From a virus, in the IMG/VR virus record IMGVR_UViG_3300031825_000373, positions 1 to 50,005 of that record: a stretch of DNA of 50,005 nucleotides; one strand, 5' to 3'. The translations under genes were made by a program, and so were the position numbers. Below, piece after piece: positions 33,701-42,251 of the stretch. Under the pieces are notes generated by a model, which was not told the DNA's origin, searched no databases, and was given only the letters and a program-made list of their open reading frames with translations. Every line of letters begins with the position of its first letter. Position 1 is the first letter of the stretch.

Positions 33701-36700
33701 ATGTGGACTGCCTCTCCGACGCCGGATGAGGTCCAGACTGAGAATGCTCGGGGGGCCATGATGATCCCCCGAGTTTCCATCGTGGACAAACCGTTCAGCC
33801 CTGACGACGAGGGGGGCTTTGGCTCCGCTTTCGGAGCGGCCTTCCTCCGACAGAACACCCTGATCTCCGCTCTCCACGAGATGACGGACGGAGACACCGC
33901 CACGGCCGAGGAAGTGCTTTCCGGCCGGGCCTCCAATTTCAACCCCTACACCTACCTGCGCGAGAACGTCGACAAGGACACCCTCGCCAAGGTCCAGCCC
34001 TTCGTGAGCCGTGGTGACTTCGAGGCGGCCATGTCGCCCCGTCAGGTCCAGGCCATCGTGGCGGACATCCAGTACGACGAGGAGCTTCAGAAGCGCGAGG
34101 GCAGCTCATTCCTGGGCTCACTCGCCGGGTCCTTCGTGACCTCCCTCATCGACCCCACCACCTACATTCCCGGCATCGGACTGGCCGCCAAGGGCTCGAC
34201 CCTGGGCAAGATCGGCCTCAGCGCTGCCAACGCAGTGCTCTCTGCCGGTATCTCCGAAGCCGCCCTCCAGGCCACGCAGCGCAACCGCTCGGCGGCCGAG
34301 ACCATCATGGGCATTGGCACAGCCGGTGTCCTCGGCGCTGGCGTCGGCGTGTTCGCTCACGCCCTCGGCCGCTCTTCGCTGCTGAACCCCGAGCACCCCA
34401 ACAACCCCCTCCGGACGGAGAACCTGACGGCCAACGGCGAGATCGTCCGGACGCCTGATGGTCACTTCTCCGACGACCTGTCGAGCGCCGAGCTGGGCTC
34501 CATGCGTGAGCTGGCTGAAGGCGGTTCCATCGGCGCGGCGCGCGTCGACGCCAACGAGATGCTGGCGGGCCGGGTCCTCCGCAATGAGCCCACCACGCCC
34601 ATCGGCAAGGCCCTGCGGACGGTGGACGACTTCATCAACTCCAAGACCATCGTTGGTCGTGTCGTGCGTGCGTCCTCTGACGCGGCGCGTGCCATTGGCC
34701 TGCGCATCATGGACCCCGGTGGCATCCTCCTCGACCTCCATCTCAACGGGAAGGCGGTCAAGCCCTCGGCCGAGATGCTGAAGGCGGACTACATGACCGA
34801 GGCCCACCAGTTGGTCGTCGGTCTGGAGGCCAGCACCCGAGCGGTGAACATGAAGGTCGCAGAGCTGCCCGGCTACAGTGGCCCGAAGACCACCCACGAA
34901 GACGTCCTCAAGCTCACCCAGCGGCGCCTCTGGGGCGTCGAGGACACGGCTGTGGAAGACGCTCTCTCGGCCAAGTACGGCGATCAGGCGTTCGAGATCA
35001 TCGCCGCCCAAGCTGACACCAACGTCGCCAAGGTCCACGGTCTCAACGACATCTGGGAGGCCCGGCTGGTCAAGGAAGGTGTCCTCCAGGACGCCGAGAA
35101 GATCGGCACGCTGACGACCGAGGTGGACAAGGCCAAGTCCGAGATCGAGACCCTGAAGGCTCAGAAGGAAGCGCTCGACCCCGAAGTGGGTGGCGGCGCC
35201 GAGATCGACGCCCAGCTGGCCGACGCCCGTGCTCGCCGGGACCGCTTCAAGAAGGAGCTGGTGTCCGAGACGTCCAAGGCCAAGCCCCTGGGCCGCCAGT
35301 ACGGTCACGCCCAGATGTGGAACCGCGACGTCCTCATCGAGAACCCCGACGAGTTCCGAGGCTTCCTCCTCGACGCCCTCGCGACGAAGCCCGATGCCGA
35401 ATGGCTGATGGAACGCTTCGATCTCGACCAGGGTGGACTGGAGAAGCTGGCCACCCAGGATCAGGCCAAGTACCGCGAGGTGCTGACCGAGTGGGCCGGG
35501 GACCAGTTCTATGTCGAGCTGACCCAGGCCGAGCACGCCGCCAAGGCCGCCGAGGAAGCCTTCAAGACGTCCAAGCTGGACCTGAAGGAGAGCCTGCGCG
35601 CTGTCGGCGTGATGAAGCGCGAAGAGAAGGACCTGACGGTTAAGCAGGCCCGCGCCAAGCGGGACCAGTTCTGGTCGCAGCTCCAGGCCACTCGCGCACG
35701 TCGTGACGAGCTGGAAGGCGCCAAGAGGGAGTTCCTTCACGCCGCCCAGGCGAACCGCCAGCAGGCGGCTTTCCGGGAAGCGAATGGACCTTCTCCGTTT
35801 GGTGCTCGACGTGACCAGCTGGTTGCCCAGGGCGACAAGGTCAATGACAAGCTCCAGGCTGCACTCGACGATGTCCTGACGGACCCGGCGACGCCGCAGG
35901 GACGCGCTTTCGACGCAGGCGACGTGGTCCAGCTGACCATGAAGCAGGGCCAGAAGAACGACGCCATCGCTCAGACGGAAGCCCGCGCTCGACAGGATCG
36001 GGACCACGTCTCGATTGCTTCGGCGCGCTGGCAGGGCAAGACGGAGGAAATCTCCCGCCAGCTCGACAAGGTTTCCAAGAAGCTCGCCGCCATGGAAGCC
36101 CGTGCGGCTGATCTGGACGCGCGCCTCGCGGCCTTCGAGAAGGCTCAGGAGTTCGTGCGGGTCAAGAAGGAGGCCCTGAACGAACGCTTCTTCTACGCCA
36201 AGGAGCAGACCAAGCTCGACTTCAAGACCCTGCGGGAAGCCAAGAAGGCGCTCCGCAAGGCCAAGGGCGCAACGCCCCTGGAGGAGGTCGTGGATGACAT
36301 CTACCGGAACCTGTCGAACACTGGCCGACTGCCTTCGGGCATCATGGACCGTATTGGCACGACCGGGGACCGCACCACGGGCCGCCTGAAGGAGCGCATC
36401 CTGCATCTCGATCAGGCCCAGCGTACCGAAGCTCTCCAGAAGGGGTGGCTGAAGGACGACCTCGCGAACATCCTGCATGGCCAGTACGACCAGCTTTCGG
36501 CTGAGCTGGCGCTGCGGGAAGGTGTTGGTTATGGGCCGGGCCGCCAGTTCACCTCTTGGAACGACGTCATGGACACCGTCATGCGGGACTATGACAACCT
36601 GATCCAGGAGGCTCCCGACCGGAAGACCAAGGACAAGCTCCACGCCCAGAAGAGGATCATCCTCGACGACCTGGAGGAAGCTCGCAACCGGCTGAAGGGC

Positions 36701-37963
36701 AGGGGAGACGACGACGGTACGACCATGGGCTGGGCTCGGTGGATTTCCGCCAAGTTCCGCTCCGCGAACTACCTGCGGTACGGCTCAGGCTTCCTGGTGC
36801 CGTCCCTCACCGACCTCGCAGCGGTCCACCTCCGGCACGGTTCGCTGGCCAAGGTGATCTTCAAGCATGGCCGTGAGGCCGTCGAAGAGATGCGGTCACT
36901 CCACGCCGAGAACCCCTCCCAGTTCCAGGCGTTCATCGCATCGCTGGAGATGGGTATGGGCTCGGCCGCCATGGCTCGCCGCTTCGGCACCGAGGACCTG
37001 ATCCACGGCGCCAACAGCAACTATGGCATCGGCTACGGCGTCACCCGCAAGATCACCGGAACCATCGACAAGGGCGCGGAGCGCATGAGCGGACTGGTGT
37101 CGCAGCTCTCGGGCCTGCCCATCTGGAACCGCTTCTGGAAGACCGTCTCGGGTATCGCCATGGCGCACAAGCTGCGTGACATGACGGTGGGATACCACAG
37201 CCTGAAGCCGAGCGACATCGCCGATCTGGCGTCCCTGGGCATCGGTCGTTCCGAGGCTGAGCGGATGGCTTCGTTCATCAAGCAGTATGGTGTCACGGAG
37301 GAAGGCCGGTTCGATCCTCATCTTGAGGAGTGGAACAGGACCGCCGAAGGGTCCGCTGCTGCGCGTGACTTCCGCATCGCCATCATGCGCGACATGGACC
37401 GGGCCGTGGCGACACCTGGCATCGGGGACACCCCGAGGCTCATGTCGACGTGGTGGGGCAAGCTCTGGCTTCAGTTCCAGACCTTCGCCTTCGCCTCCCT
37501 GAACCGGACGATCTACCCCCTGACACAGCGCATGGTCTCCTTTCAGGAGAAGCAGGCGTTCATGTCTCTGGGCATCCTGATGGCCGCCTCGACGTTCGTC
37601 ATGATCGGATCGGACCTCCGAAATGGGCGTAACCCATCCGAGCGGTTCACCCAGGAGCAAGCCACCAAGACGCTGCACGACATCATCGACAGGTCTGGCT
37701 TCCTTGGATGGACAAGCCCGTATGCCGACAGCCTCCTGAAACTGACCTCGGGGATCACTGGTTACGGAGGCACCTCGCGGTTCGCACGGAACAACGCACT
37801 GTCCAGCATCCTCGGGATCAACGCGGCCCTGGTGTCGGACATCCAGTCCGCTGCAGGCTCTCTCGCCAGCGGTGGTGATCCGAACGTGGTCAACAAGCTG
37901 CTCGTACTCGCGCCGTTTAGCGCACAAACCCGATTGTTCTACAACCAATTGCTAAAGGAGTGA
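33701..37963 (+). CDS. Internal virion protein D, T7 gp16-like
   Basis: 1420 residues against 1318 in T7. The N-terminal 300 residues contain hydrophobic helices (SFLGSLAGSFVTSLIDP, VLGAGVGVFAHALG). The middle (about 460-870) is a long charged coiled-coil region, and the C-terminus (about 1240-1420) has the conserved MSTWWGKLWLQFQTFAFASL and a closing AQTRLFYNQL. The transglycosylase domain found at the N-terminus of T7 gp16 is not evident; the separate hydrolase upstream probably takes that role. It forms the inner-membrane end of the ejection channel. ATG 33701. Confidence 0.9.
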   Translation: MWTASPTPDEVQTENARGAMMIPRVSIVDKPFSPDDEGGFGSAFGAAFLRQNTLISALHEMTDGDTATAEEVLSGRASNFNPYTYLRENVDKDTLAKVQPFVSRGDFEAAMSPRQVQAIVADIQYDEELQKREGSSFLGSLAGSFVTSLIDPTTYIPGIGLAAKGSTLGKIGLSAANAVLSAGISEAALQATQRNRSAAETIMGIGTAGVLGAGVGVFAHALGRSSLLNPEHPNNPLRTENLTANGEIVRTPDGHFSDDLSSAELGSMRELAEGGSIGAARVDANEMLAGRVLRNEPTTPIGKALRTVDDFINSKTIVGRVVRASSDAARAIGLRIMDPGGILLDLHLNGKAVKPSAEMLKADYMTEAHQLVVGLEASTRAVNMKVAELPGYSGPKTTHEDVLKLTQRRLWGVEDTAVEDALSAKYGDQAFEIIAAQADTNVAKVHGLNDIWEARLVKEGVLQDAEKIGTLTTEVDKAKSEIETLKAQKEALDPEVGGGAEIDAQLADARARRDRFKKELVSETSKAKPLGRQYGHAQMWNRDVLIENPDEFRGFLLDALATKPDAEWLMERFDLDQGGLEKLATQDQAKYREVLTEWAGDQFYVELTQAEHAAKAAEEAFKTSKLDLKESLRAVGVMKREEKDLTVKQARAKRDQFWSQLQATRARRDELEGAKREFLHAAQANRQQAAFREANGPSPFGARRDQLVAQGDKVNDKLQAALDDVLTDPATPQGRAFDAGDVVQLTMKQGQKNDAIAQTEARARQDRDHVSIASARWQGKTEEISRQLDKVSKKLAAMEARAADLDARLAAFEKAQEFVRVKKEALNERFFYAKEQTKLDFKTLREAKKALRKAKGATPLEEVVDDIYRNLSNTGRLPSGIMDRIGTTGDRTTGRLKERILHLDQAQRTEALQKGWLKDDLANILHGQYDQLSAELALREGVGYGPGRQFTSWNDVMDTVMRDYDNLIQEAPDRKTKDKLHAQKRIILDDLEEARNRLKGRGDDDGTTMGWARWISAKFRSANYLRYGSGFLVPSLTDLAAVHLRHGSLAKVIFKHGREAVEEMRSLHAENPSQFQAFIASLEMGMGSAAMARRFGTEDLIHGANSNYGIGYGVTRKITGTIDKGAERMSGLVSQLSGLPIWNRFWKTVSGIAMAHKLRDMTVGYHSLKPSDIADLASLGIGRSEAERMASFIKQYGVTEEGRFDPHLEEWNRTAEGSAAARDFRIAIMRDMDRAVATPGIGDTPRLMSTWWGKLWLQFQTFAFASLNRTIYPLTQRMVSFQEKQAFMSLGILMAASTFVMIGSDLRNGRNPSERFTQEQATKTLHDIIDRSGFLGWTSPYADSLLKLTSGITGYGGTSRFARNNALSSILGINAALVSDIQSAAGSLASGGDPNVVNKLLVLAPFSAQTRLFYNQLLKE

Positions 37964-37974
37964 GGGAGGCTACG

Positions 37975-37996
37975 GTCTCCCTTCTCCTTGGGAGAC
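37975..37996 (+). promoter_or_regulatory. Hairpin enclosing the tail fibre SD
   Basis: GTCTCCC and GGGAGAC form a seven-pair stem with an eight-base loop, and the right arm contains the SD of the gene that starts at ATG 37998. It could limit translation of the fibre. There is no T-run, so it is not a typical terminator. Confidence 0.4.
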
Positions 37997-37997
37997 T

Positions 37998-40016
37998 ATG
38001 GCTTACTCTCGCGTTTCTTACACTGCCAATGGTGTTCAGACCGACTACACCTTCGGCTTCACGTATCTGGACCGCTCCCACGTCAAGGTGACCGTAGGTG
38101 GCGTTCCGTTCACTTCATTCATCTTCCTCGACGACCACACCCTTCGCTTCAGCCCAGCCCCCGTTGGGGAGTTGGTTATCTACCGCGCGACGTCGCCGGA
38201 AGCTCGGATGGTCGACTATGAGGCTCCGTCCCAGCTCAACGAGAGCGACCTGAATGTCGACTCGGAACAGGCGTTCCTCCTCACCCAGGAAGCACTTGAT
38301 GCCGCATCCATCGCCGAGGAGAAGGCGGACTTAGTAACTGACCGCGTCAACAACATCGACGGTACTGTGGCAGAAGAGGCAACAGAAGCCGCGCGGGTTT
38401 ACGCGGAGCAGGCCGCTGGTGACAGGGCGGCGGTACACACAGATCGCCTCGCCGTGGAAGTGGCCGCCACTAGCGTCGAGTCTGCCAAGACGACCGCCCA
38501 AGAAGCCGCTTCCGCTGCCGCCGCTGCCGCACTCGCTGCTACTGCGGTATCCAAGGACAAATGGCTGGGTGGTCTCGATCAGGTGACACCTGCGTTCCTG
38601 AACCAGCTCTCCATTGTGTCTCCGGCCGACACCGGGACCCACACCGGACGTACCGCCACCTCTCCTGACGCCGATGTTTCCGGTGTTCCGAACAGCGGTA
38701 TATACAGTGCATACGCCCTCACTGTTGGCGCATGGCGACGCGATGGTGATGTGAACCCTCTCGGGGCCGCGTCCCCCTCCCAGGTGGTGGCCGGTCTGGC
38801 CACGAACCTGACCGTCACCCCGGAAGGTGACAAGGCAGCTCTGGATGCCCGCATCAAGGGCGTCGTGATCTCCGAGACCGGGGCGGACAACCCCTATCTT
38901 GCGCCGTTCACCGTGATCGGCCCCGATGGTCTGCCTTGGCTGCTCGCTGCGTTCCAGCGGGATGGCCGACTGATGGCGAAGCTCTCGACCCTCAGCGAAG
39001 TGCCAGTGGAGGCTCTCGGAGCCGCAGCCACTCGCCTTCTCCCTGACGGGGTGGAGATGTACGTCACCGGGGTGGACAACCCCTACGTGATCGTCTGGGA
39101 CGCCTCTGGGGACATTCTGGGAGGCTTCCTGCGGGATGGCTCTCTGAAGGCAAAGCTCTCCTCTCAGTGCCTCTGGCCCGACACCCTCGCAACCGATGCC
39201 CACATCTTCTCCGGCCCCGGTGTGATCTTCCATGGCGATAGCCTGGGGCAGGGACTGGGCACGGCGGACTTCCAGGCGGCCTTCCCCGGTGTGGAGTTCA
39301 TCAACGACTGTCGCGGCTCACAGACCAGCACCGAGATTGCTGCACGACAGGGCGGGAAGGACCTCATCGTCTCAGTCACCGGAGACGTCATTCCGGCCAG
39401 TGGCGGCGTTGCCCTGACAGCCATCTCCGACGACGTGATCCGGAACGCGGGCGCCTACAGCCCGTCCGCAGGCAGCTTCCAGGTGCTCCTGGCCGGTGTT
39501 GCTGGGAGCCTCTCGGCCACGGCGGCTAACGCCTACACCTTCACCCGTAATGCGCCCGGAAGTGCCACGTCGTGCCCACCCAACTCGGTCATGACGTTGG
39601 TTAGCGCGGCACAGTACGCCTACCACACCATGTACCTGTGGGTCGGCCACAACAACATCGGTGCCTCCCAGGTTGTCGTCGACGACATCATCAGCATGAT
39701 CCGCTACCACAAGGCACGGGGCATGAAGCGTTACCGCGTGATGACGCTGGTCAATGACAACTATAACAACGCCGGTGCCAACGCGCTGATCCGAAAGACC
39801 TTCGGTCACCACGTTCTCGACATGCGCCAGATCATCCTTGATCGAGGTCTCGCCGACTGTGGCATCACGCCCACCAGCGAAGACACTGCGGCGCTGGCTA
39901 TTGGGAACATCCCTCCGTCTCTCAAGGCGGACTCCATTCATCTGACCGGAACTGCGCATCAATTCTGTGTGCGTCCGGCCATCATCCGTGACATGCAACT
40001 TATGATGGGGCTCTAG
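37998..40016 (+). CDS. Tail fibre/spike with T7 gp17-type anchor and SGNH esterase domain
   Basis: 672 residues. Residues 1-140 match the T7 fibre anchor (SYTANGVQTDYTFGFTYLDR and LRFSPAPVGE). An Ala-rich coiled segment follows to about 185. Two similar repeats of about 40 residues (around 287-330 and 351-392; each with DNPY and DGxxxAKL) lead into an SGNH hydrolase domain. That domain has block I FHGDSLGQG near 412, block III VGHNNIG near 549 and block V DSIHLTG near 644. SGNH domains remove acyl groups from polysaccharides, so the fibre probably deacetylates a host capsule or O-antigen. The SD is in a hairpin. Confidence 0.85.
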   Translation: MAYSRVSYTANGVQTDYTFGFTYLDRSHVKVTVGGVPFTSFIFLDDHTLRFSPAPVGELVIYRATSPEARMVDYEAPSQLNESDLNVDSEQAFLLTQEALDAASIAEEKADLVTDRVNNIDGTVAEEATEAARVYAEQAAGDRAAVHTDRLAVEVAATSVESAKTTAQEAASAAAAAALAATAVSKDKWLGGLDQVTPAFLNQLSIVSPADTGTHTGRTATSPDADVSGVPNSGIYSAYALTVGAWRRDGDVNPLGAASPSQVVAGLATNLTVTPEGDKAALDARIKGVVISETGADNPYLAPFTVIGPDGLPWLLAAFQRDGRLMAKLSTLSEVPVEALGAAATRLLPDGVEMYVTGVDNPYVIVWDASGDILGGFLRDGSLKAKLSSQCLWPDTLATDAHIFSGPGVIFHGDSLGQGLGTADFQAAFPGVEFINDCRGSQTSTEIAARQGGKDLIVSVTGDVIPASGGVALTAISDDVIRNAGAYSPSAGSFQVLLAGVAGSLSATAANAYTFTRNAPGSATSCPPNSVMTLVSAAQYAYHTMYLWVGHNNIGASQVVVDDIISMIRYHKARGMKRYRVMTLVNDNYNNAGANALIRKTFGHHVLDMRQIILDRGLADCGITPTSEDTAALAIGNIPPSLKADSIHLTGTAHQFCVRPAIIRDMQLMMGL

Positions 40017-40927
40017 TGGGCGCTCGTTTCCACGTTTCTGATCTTCTTTCCGCTCCGCCGTTCGGCCGCTACGAGGAAATCCCCGGCGTATCGCCGGGAA
40101 CCCTCGCACTCTTCGATCCAACCCTGAATGCCGGAGCCTTCGTTGGCGTCCCGGCGACGGGTGGGGTGATCCCGAACGCTGCAAGGGTCCAGGCAGCGTC
40201 GATCCTGGGGGTGAGCGATCCGTCCACCCTCAACTTCACCCACACCTGGGCTCGTGAAGCCTCCAACGTCCTCTTCCTGGAGCGATCTGGCAAGGGTGGC
40301 CTCCACAGCATCATGTCCCAGACGCTCCAGACGAGCGCGGCGGGCAACTATGCTCGGATTGCGGTGCCGAATGCGATCCGCGACTACATCTTCAATCTGG
40401 TCAGCTCCGCCGGGGATACCGGTTGCCTGTACGCATTCCTGGCGACAAGGCCCACGCGGTCTCAGATTGGATCGCCTCCGGTTGCACAGTTCTTCATCGG
40501 CAACGTCTCCAGCGTGAACAACTCCCTGGTCCGCAATTCGTATGGAACCTACCTTGGAGCAGGGCAGAGAGGGTCCAACCAGACGCTCCTCGACGGCAAC
40601 GTCTATGTGTCGGCGGGCGGTTACAGTGCGTGGGCTGGCACGCGTCCCGCTTCGGCGGCGAGCATGTCCATCCAGCTCGGGTACGGTGGCATCGACGCCT
40701 TCAACAGCGGCACCATCGGCCTGAATAAGCTGCCATCCTGCTTGTACTATTACTTCAAGCTCGAAGACCTTTCGAAGACCAAGCGCACTCACGGCGGGGT
40801 CGGAGGCACCTTCGAGGAGGAATATGCGGCGGCCTACGCGGCCGACCTCGCACGTCTTCAGACTTACTTCGCCCCCGGAGGTGCTTTTGCCGGGGACACC
40901 TACACCAATCCGTCCGCCTACCCGTAA
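40016..40927 (+). CDS. Second tail appendage or receptor-binding protein, unrecognised
   Basis: 303 residues, beta-rich with many Gly, Ser and Asn, and no signal peptide or membrane segment. It begins with GTG 40016, overlapping the fibre stop. Position and composition suggest a fibre partner, second spike or chaperone. No domain is recognised, so the role is inferred only from context. Confidence 0.55.
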   Translation: MGARFHVSDLLSAPPFGRYEEIPGVSPGTLALFDPTLNAGAFVGVPATGGVIPNAARVQAASILGVSDPSTLNFTHTWAREASNVLFLERSGKGGLHSIMSQTLQTSAAGNYARIAVPNAIRDYIFNLVSSAGDTGCLYAFLATRPTRSQIGSPPVAQFFIGNVSSVNNSLVRNSYGTYLGAGQRGSNQTLLDGNVYVSAGGYSAWAGTRPASAASMSIQLGYGGIDAFNSGTIGLNKLPSCLYYYFKLEDLSKTKRTHGGVGGTFEEEYAAAYAADLARLQTYFAPGGAFAGDTYTNPSAYP

Positions 40928-40943
40928 GAACTGAGCTAGTCCT

Positions 40944-41165
40944 ATGAACCCTGAGGTGAACGGTCTCATCGCTGACGGAGTGCAGGCCCTGGTCGACACT
41001 CCCTCCACCACCACGATAGCCCTGGGGTCGATCACCTCTCCCCTTTGGCTTCCCCGTATTGCTGACGTCTCGGCCTTCGCGGCCACCCTCATGCCCATCC
41101 TGGGTGTGACGTGGCTGGTCATTCAGATCGTCAGTAAGATCCATGAGATGCGGAAGGGTAAGTGA
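40944..41165 (+). CDS. Holin-like small membrane protein
   Basis: 73 residues with a hydrophobic segment (about 44-64, FAATLMPILGVTWLVIQIV) and a charged basic C-terminus (KIHEMRKGK). It is at the T7 gp17.5 holin position, just before spanins and terminase. Holins permit the endolysin to reach the wall. Confidence 0.72.
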   Translation: MNPEVNGLIADGVQALVDTPSTTTIALGSITSPLWLPRIADVSAFAATLMPILGVTWLVIQIVSKIHEMRKGK

Positions 41166-41470
41166 AAGCCCAAGCTCTCTCTGTGCTCAGGTTCCTGAAC
41201 CTCCTCGAACCTGGGCGCAACATGCTGTCCATCACGAAGACGTCCATGTGGGTCTCCCTCGTGGCCATCGTGGTGTGTCTCTTCAACGGAGTGGCGGACC
41301 CTATCGGTCCCCTCTCCACCTTCTTTGCGTCCTCCTCCCTCTACGCATGGCGCCGCTTCGTCTTCTGGAAGACAGGCCAGCGAGGCACTGGTGGAGGCTT
41401 TGCCCACGGCTGGGGTCCACGACCCGAGCTGGATACGGAGAACGATGATCCTGGAAACCGTGCTGGCTAG
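41162..41470 (+). CDS. Membrane protein of the lysis cassette
   Basis: 102 residues, GTG start overlapping the preceding stop. One or two hydrophobic helices (SMWVSLVAIVVCLFNGV and PLSTFFASSSLYAW) are followed by a Gly-rich tail. It may be a second holin or antiholin; no family is recognised. Confidence 0.55.
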   Translation: MKAQALSVLRFLNLLEPGRNMLSITKTSMWVSLVAIVVCLFNGVADPIGPLSTFFASSSLYAWRRFVFWKTGQRGTGGGFAHGWGPRPELDTENDDPGNRAG

Positions 41471-41804
41471 CACCGTCATCGGGAAGCTGAAGTCCTACCT
41501 GCTTCCCATCGCTGTCGGAGCCGGACTGGTCCTGTCGGTGTGGTTCGCCTGGAACCACTACGAGAACCTGAAGGAGGAGCGCAACGCCCTCCGCACCCAG
41601 GTCGAACAGGTCACAGCCGAGAACGTCCAGCTGAAGATCACCCAAAGCGTCCTTGAGGACCGCGCCACCGAGATGGTCGAGCGCACCAAGGAGCTGAACG
41701 ACATCAAGCGTGAGATTTATGAAATCCCTTCGTCTAGCGTGCCTGCTGACATTGGCCGTGCTCTTGAGCGCCTGCGCCAGCGTGAGTCGGCCCGAAATCC
41801 CTAA
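41445..41804 (+). CDS. Rz-like inner-membrane spanin
   Basis: 119 residues: an N-terminal transmembrane helix (YLLPIAVGAGLVLSVWFAW, about 18-36) and a long periplasmic coiled coil (about 38-90), the layout of i-spanins. A lipoprotein gene is embedded out of frame in its 3' part, as in lambda Rz/Rz1. It fuses inner and outer membranes at lysis together with Rz1. Confidence 0.85.
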   Translation: MILETVLASTVIGKLKSYLLPIAVGAGLVLSVWFAWNHYENLKEERNALRTQVEQVTAENVQLKITQSVLEDRATEMVERTKELNDIKREIYEIPSSSVPADIGRALERLRQRESARNP

Positions 41805-41955
41805 GAGCCTCTTGACCTGCGCTCCGTCCCCCGCCGTCCCCGGCGAGAACGCATCCAGCCGCAAGGTGGCCACCTACATCGTCGACCTCTACGACGCCCA
41901 CAAGGACTGCGAGGGCAACCTTGCAGCCGTTCGCCGGATCACCGGCAATGAGTAA
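41719..41955 (+). CDS. Rz1-like outer-membrane spanin lipoprotein
   Basis: 78 residues from ATG 41719 with a lipoprotein signal peptide ending in lipobox LLSAC (MKSLRLACLLTLAVLLSAC). The remainder is short, with proline near the N-terminus. It starts within the Rz-like gene in another frame. A GTG nine bases upstream is a possible alternative start. Confidence 0.85.
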   Translation: MKSLRLACLLTLAVLLSACASVSRPEIPKSLLTCAPSPAVPGENASSRKVATYIVDLYDAHKDCEGNLAAVRRITGNE

Positions 41956-42250
41956 GGTCCAGGCCCTCAAGGAAGCCCTCCTTGACGAGCTGATCTCCCA
42001 GGTCTCCGAAGGCCCCGTGGTGATCGACAAGGAGACCGGCGATCCTGTCCGTGTCTCTCCCCCGGCTTCCCTTCTGTCGGTCGCTGCGAAGGTCGTGAAG
42101 GACTTCGCTGACGAAATCCCGAAGCAGGAGGATGAGGACAAGAAGCGGGAGACCCTGATGCGCTTCATGGAGGCCCGCAAGGTCAACCGATCAGCGCCCG
42201 TACCGATGATCGAGACCAAGGTGTCGGAGGCCGAAACGGTCCCCTTCTGA
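41948..42250 (+). CDS. Terminase small subunit, T7 gp18-like
   Basis: 100 residues against 89 in T7 gp18. A helical, DNA-binding-type protein located directly before the large terminase, beginning MSKVQALKEALLDEL. It overlaps the Rz1-like stop. It recognises concatemer DNA for packaging. Confidence 0.82.
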   Translation: MSKVQALKEALLDELISQVSEGPVVIDKETGDPVRVSPPASLLSVAAKVVKDFADEIPKQEDEDKKRETLMRFMEARKVNRSAPVPMIETKVSEAETVPF

Positions 42251-42251
42251 C

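Noticed and set aside
34118-36643. 841-codon minus-strand open frame
   Set aside because: Antisense to the gp16-like gene with low-complexity Leu/Val/Gly translation; a shadow.
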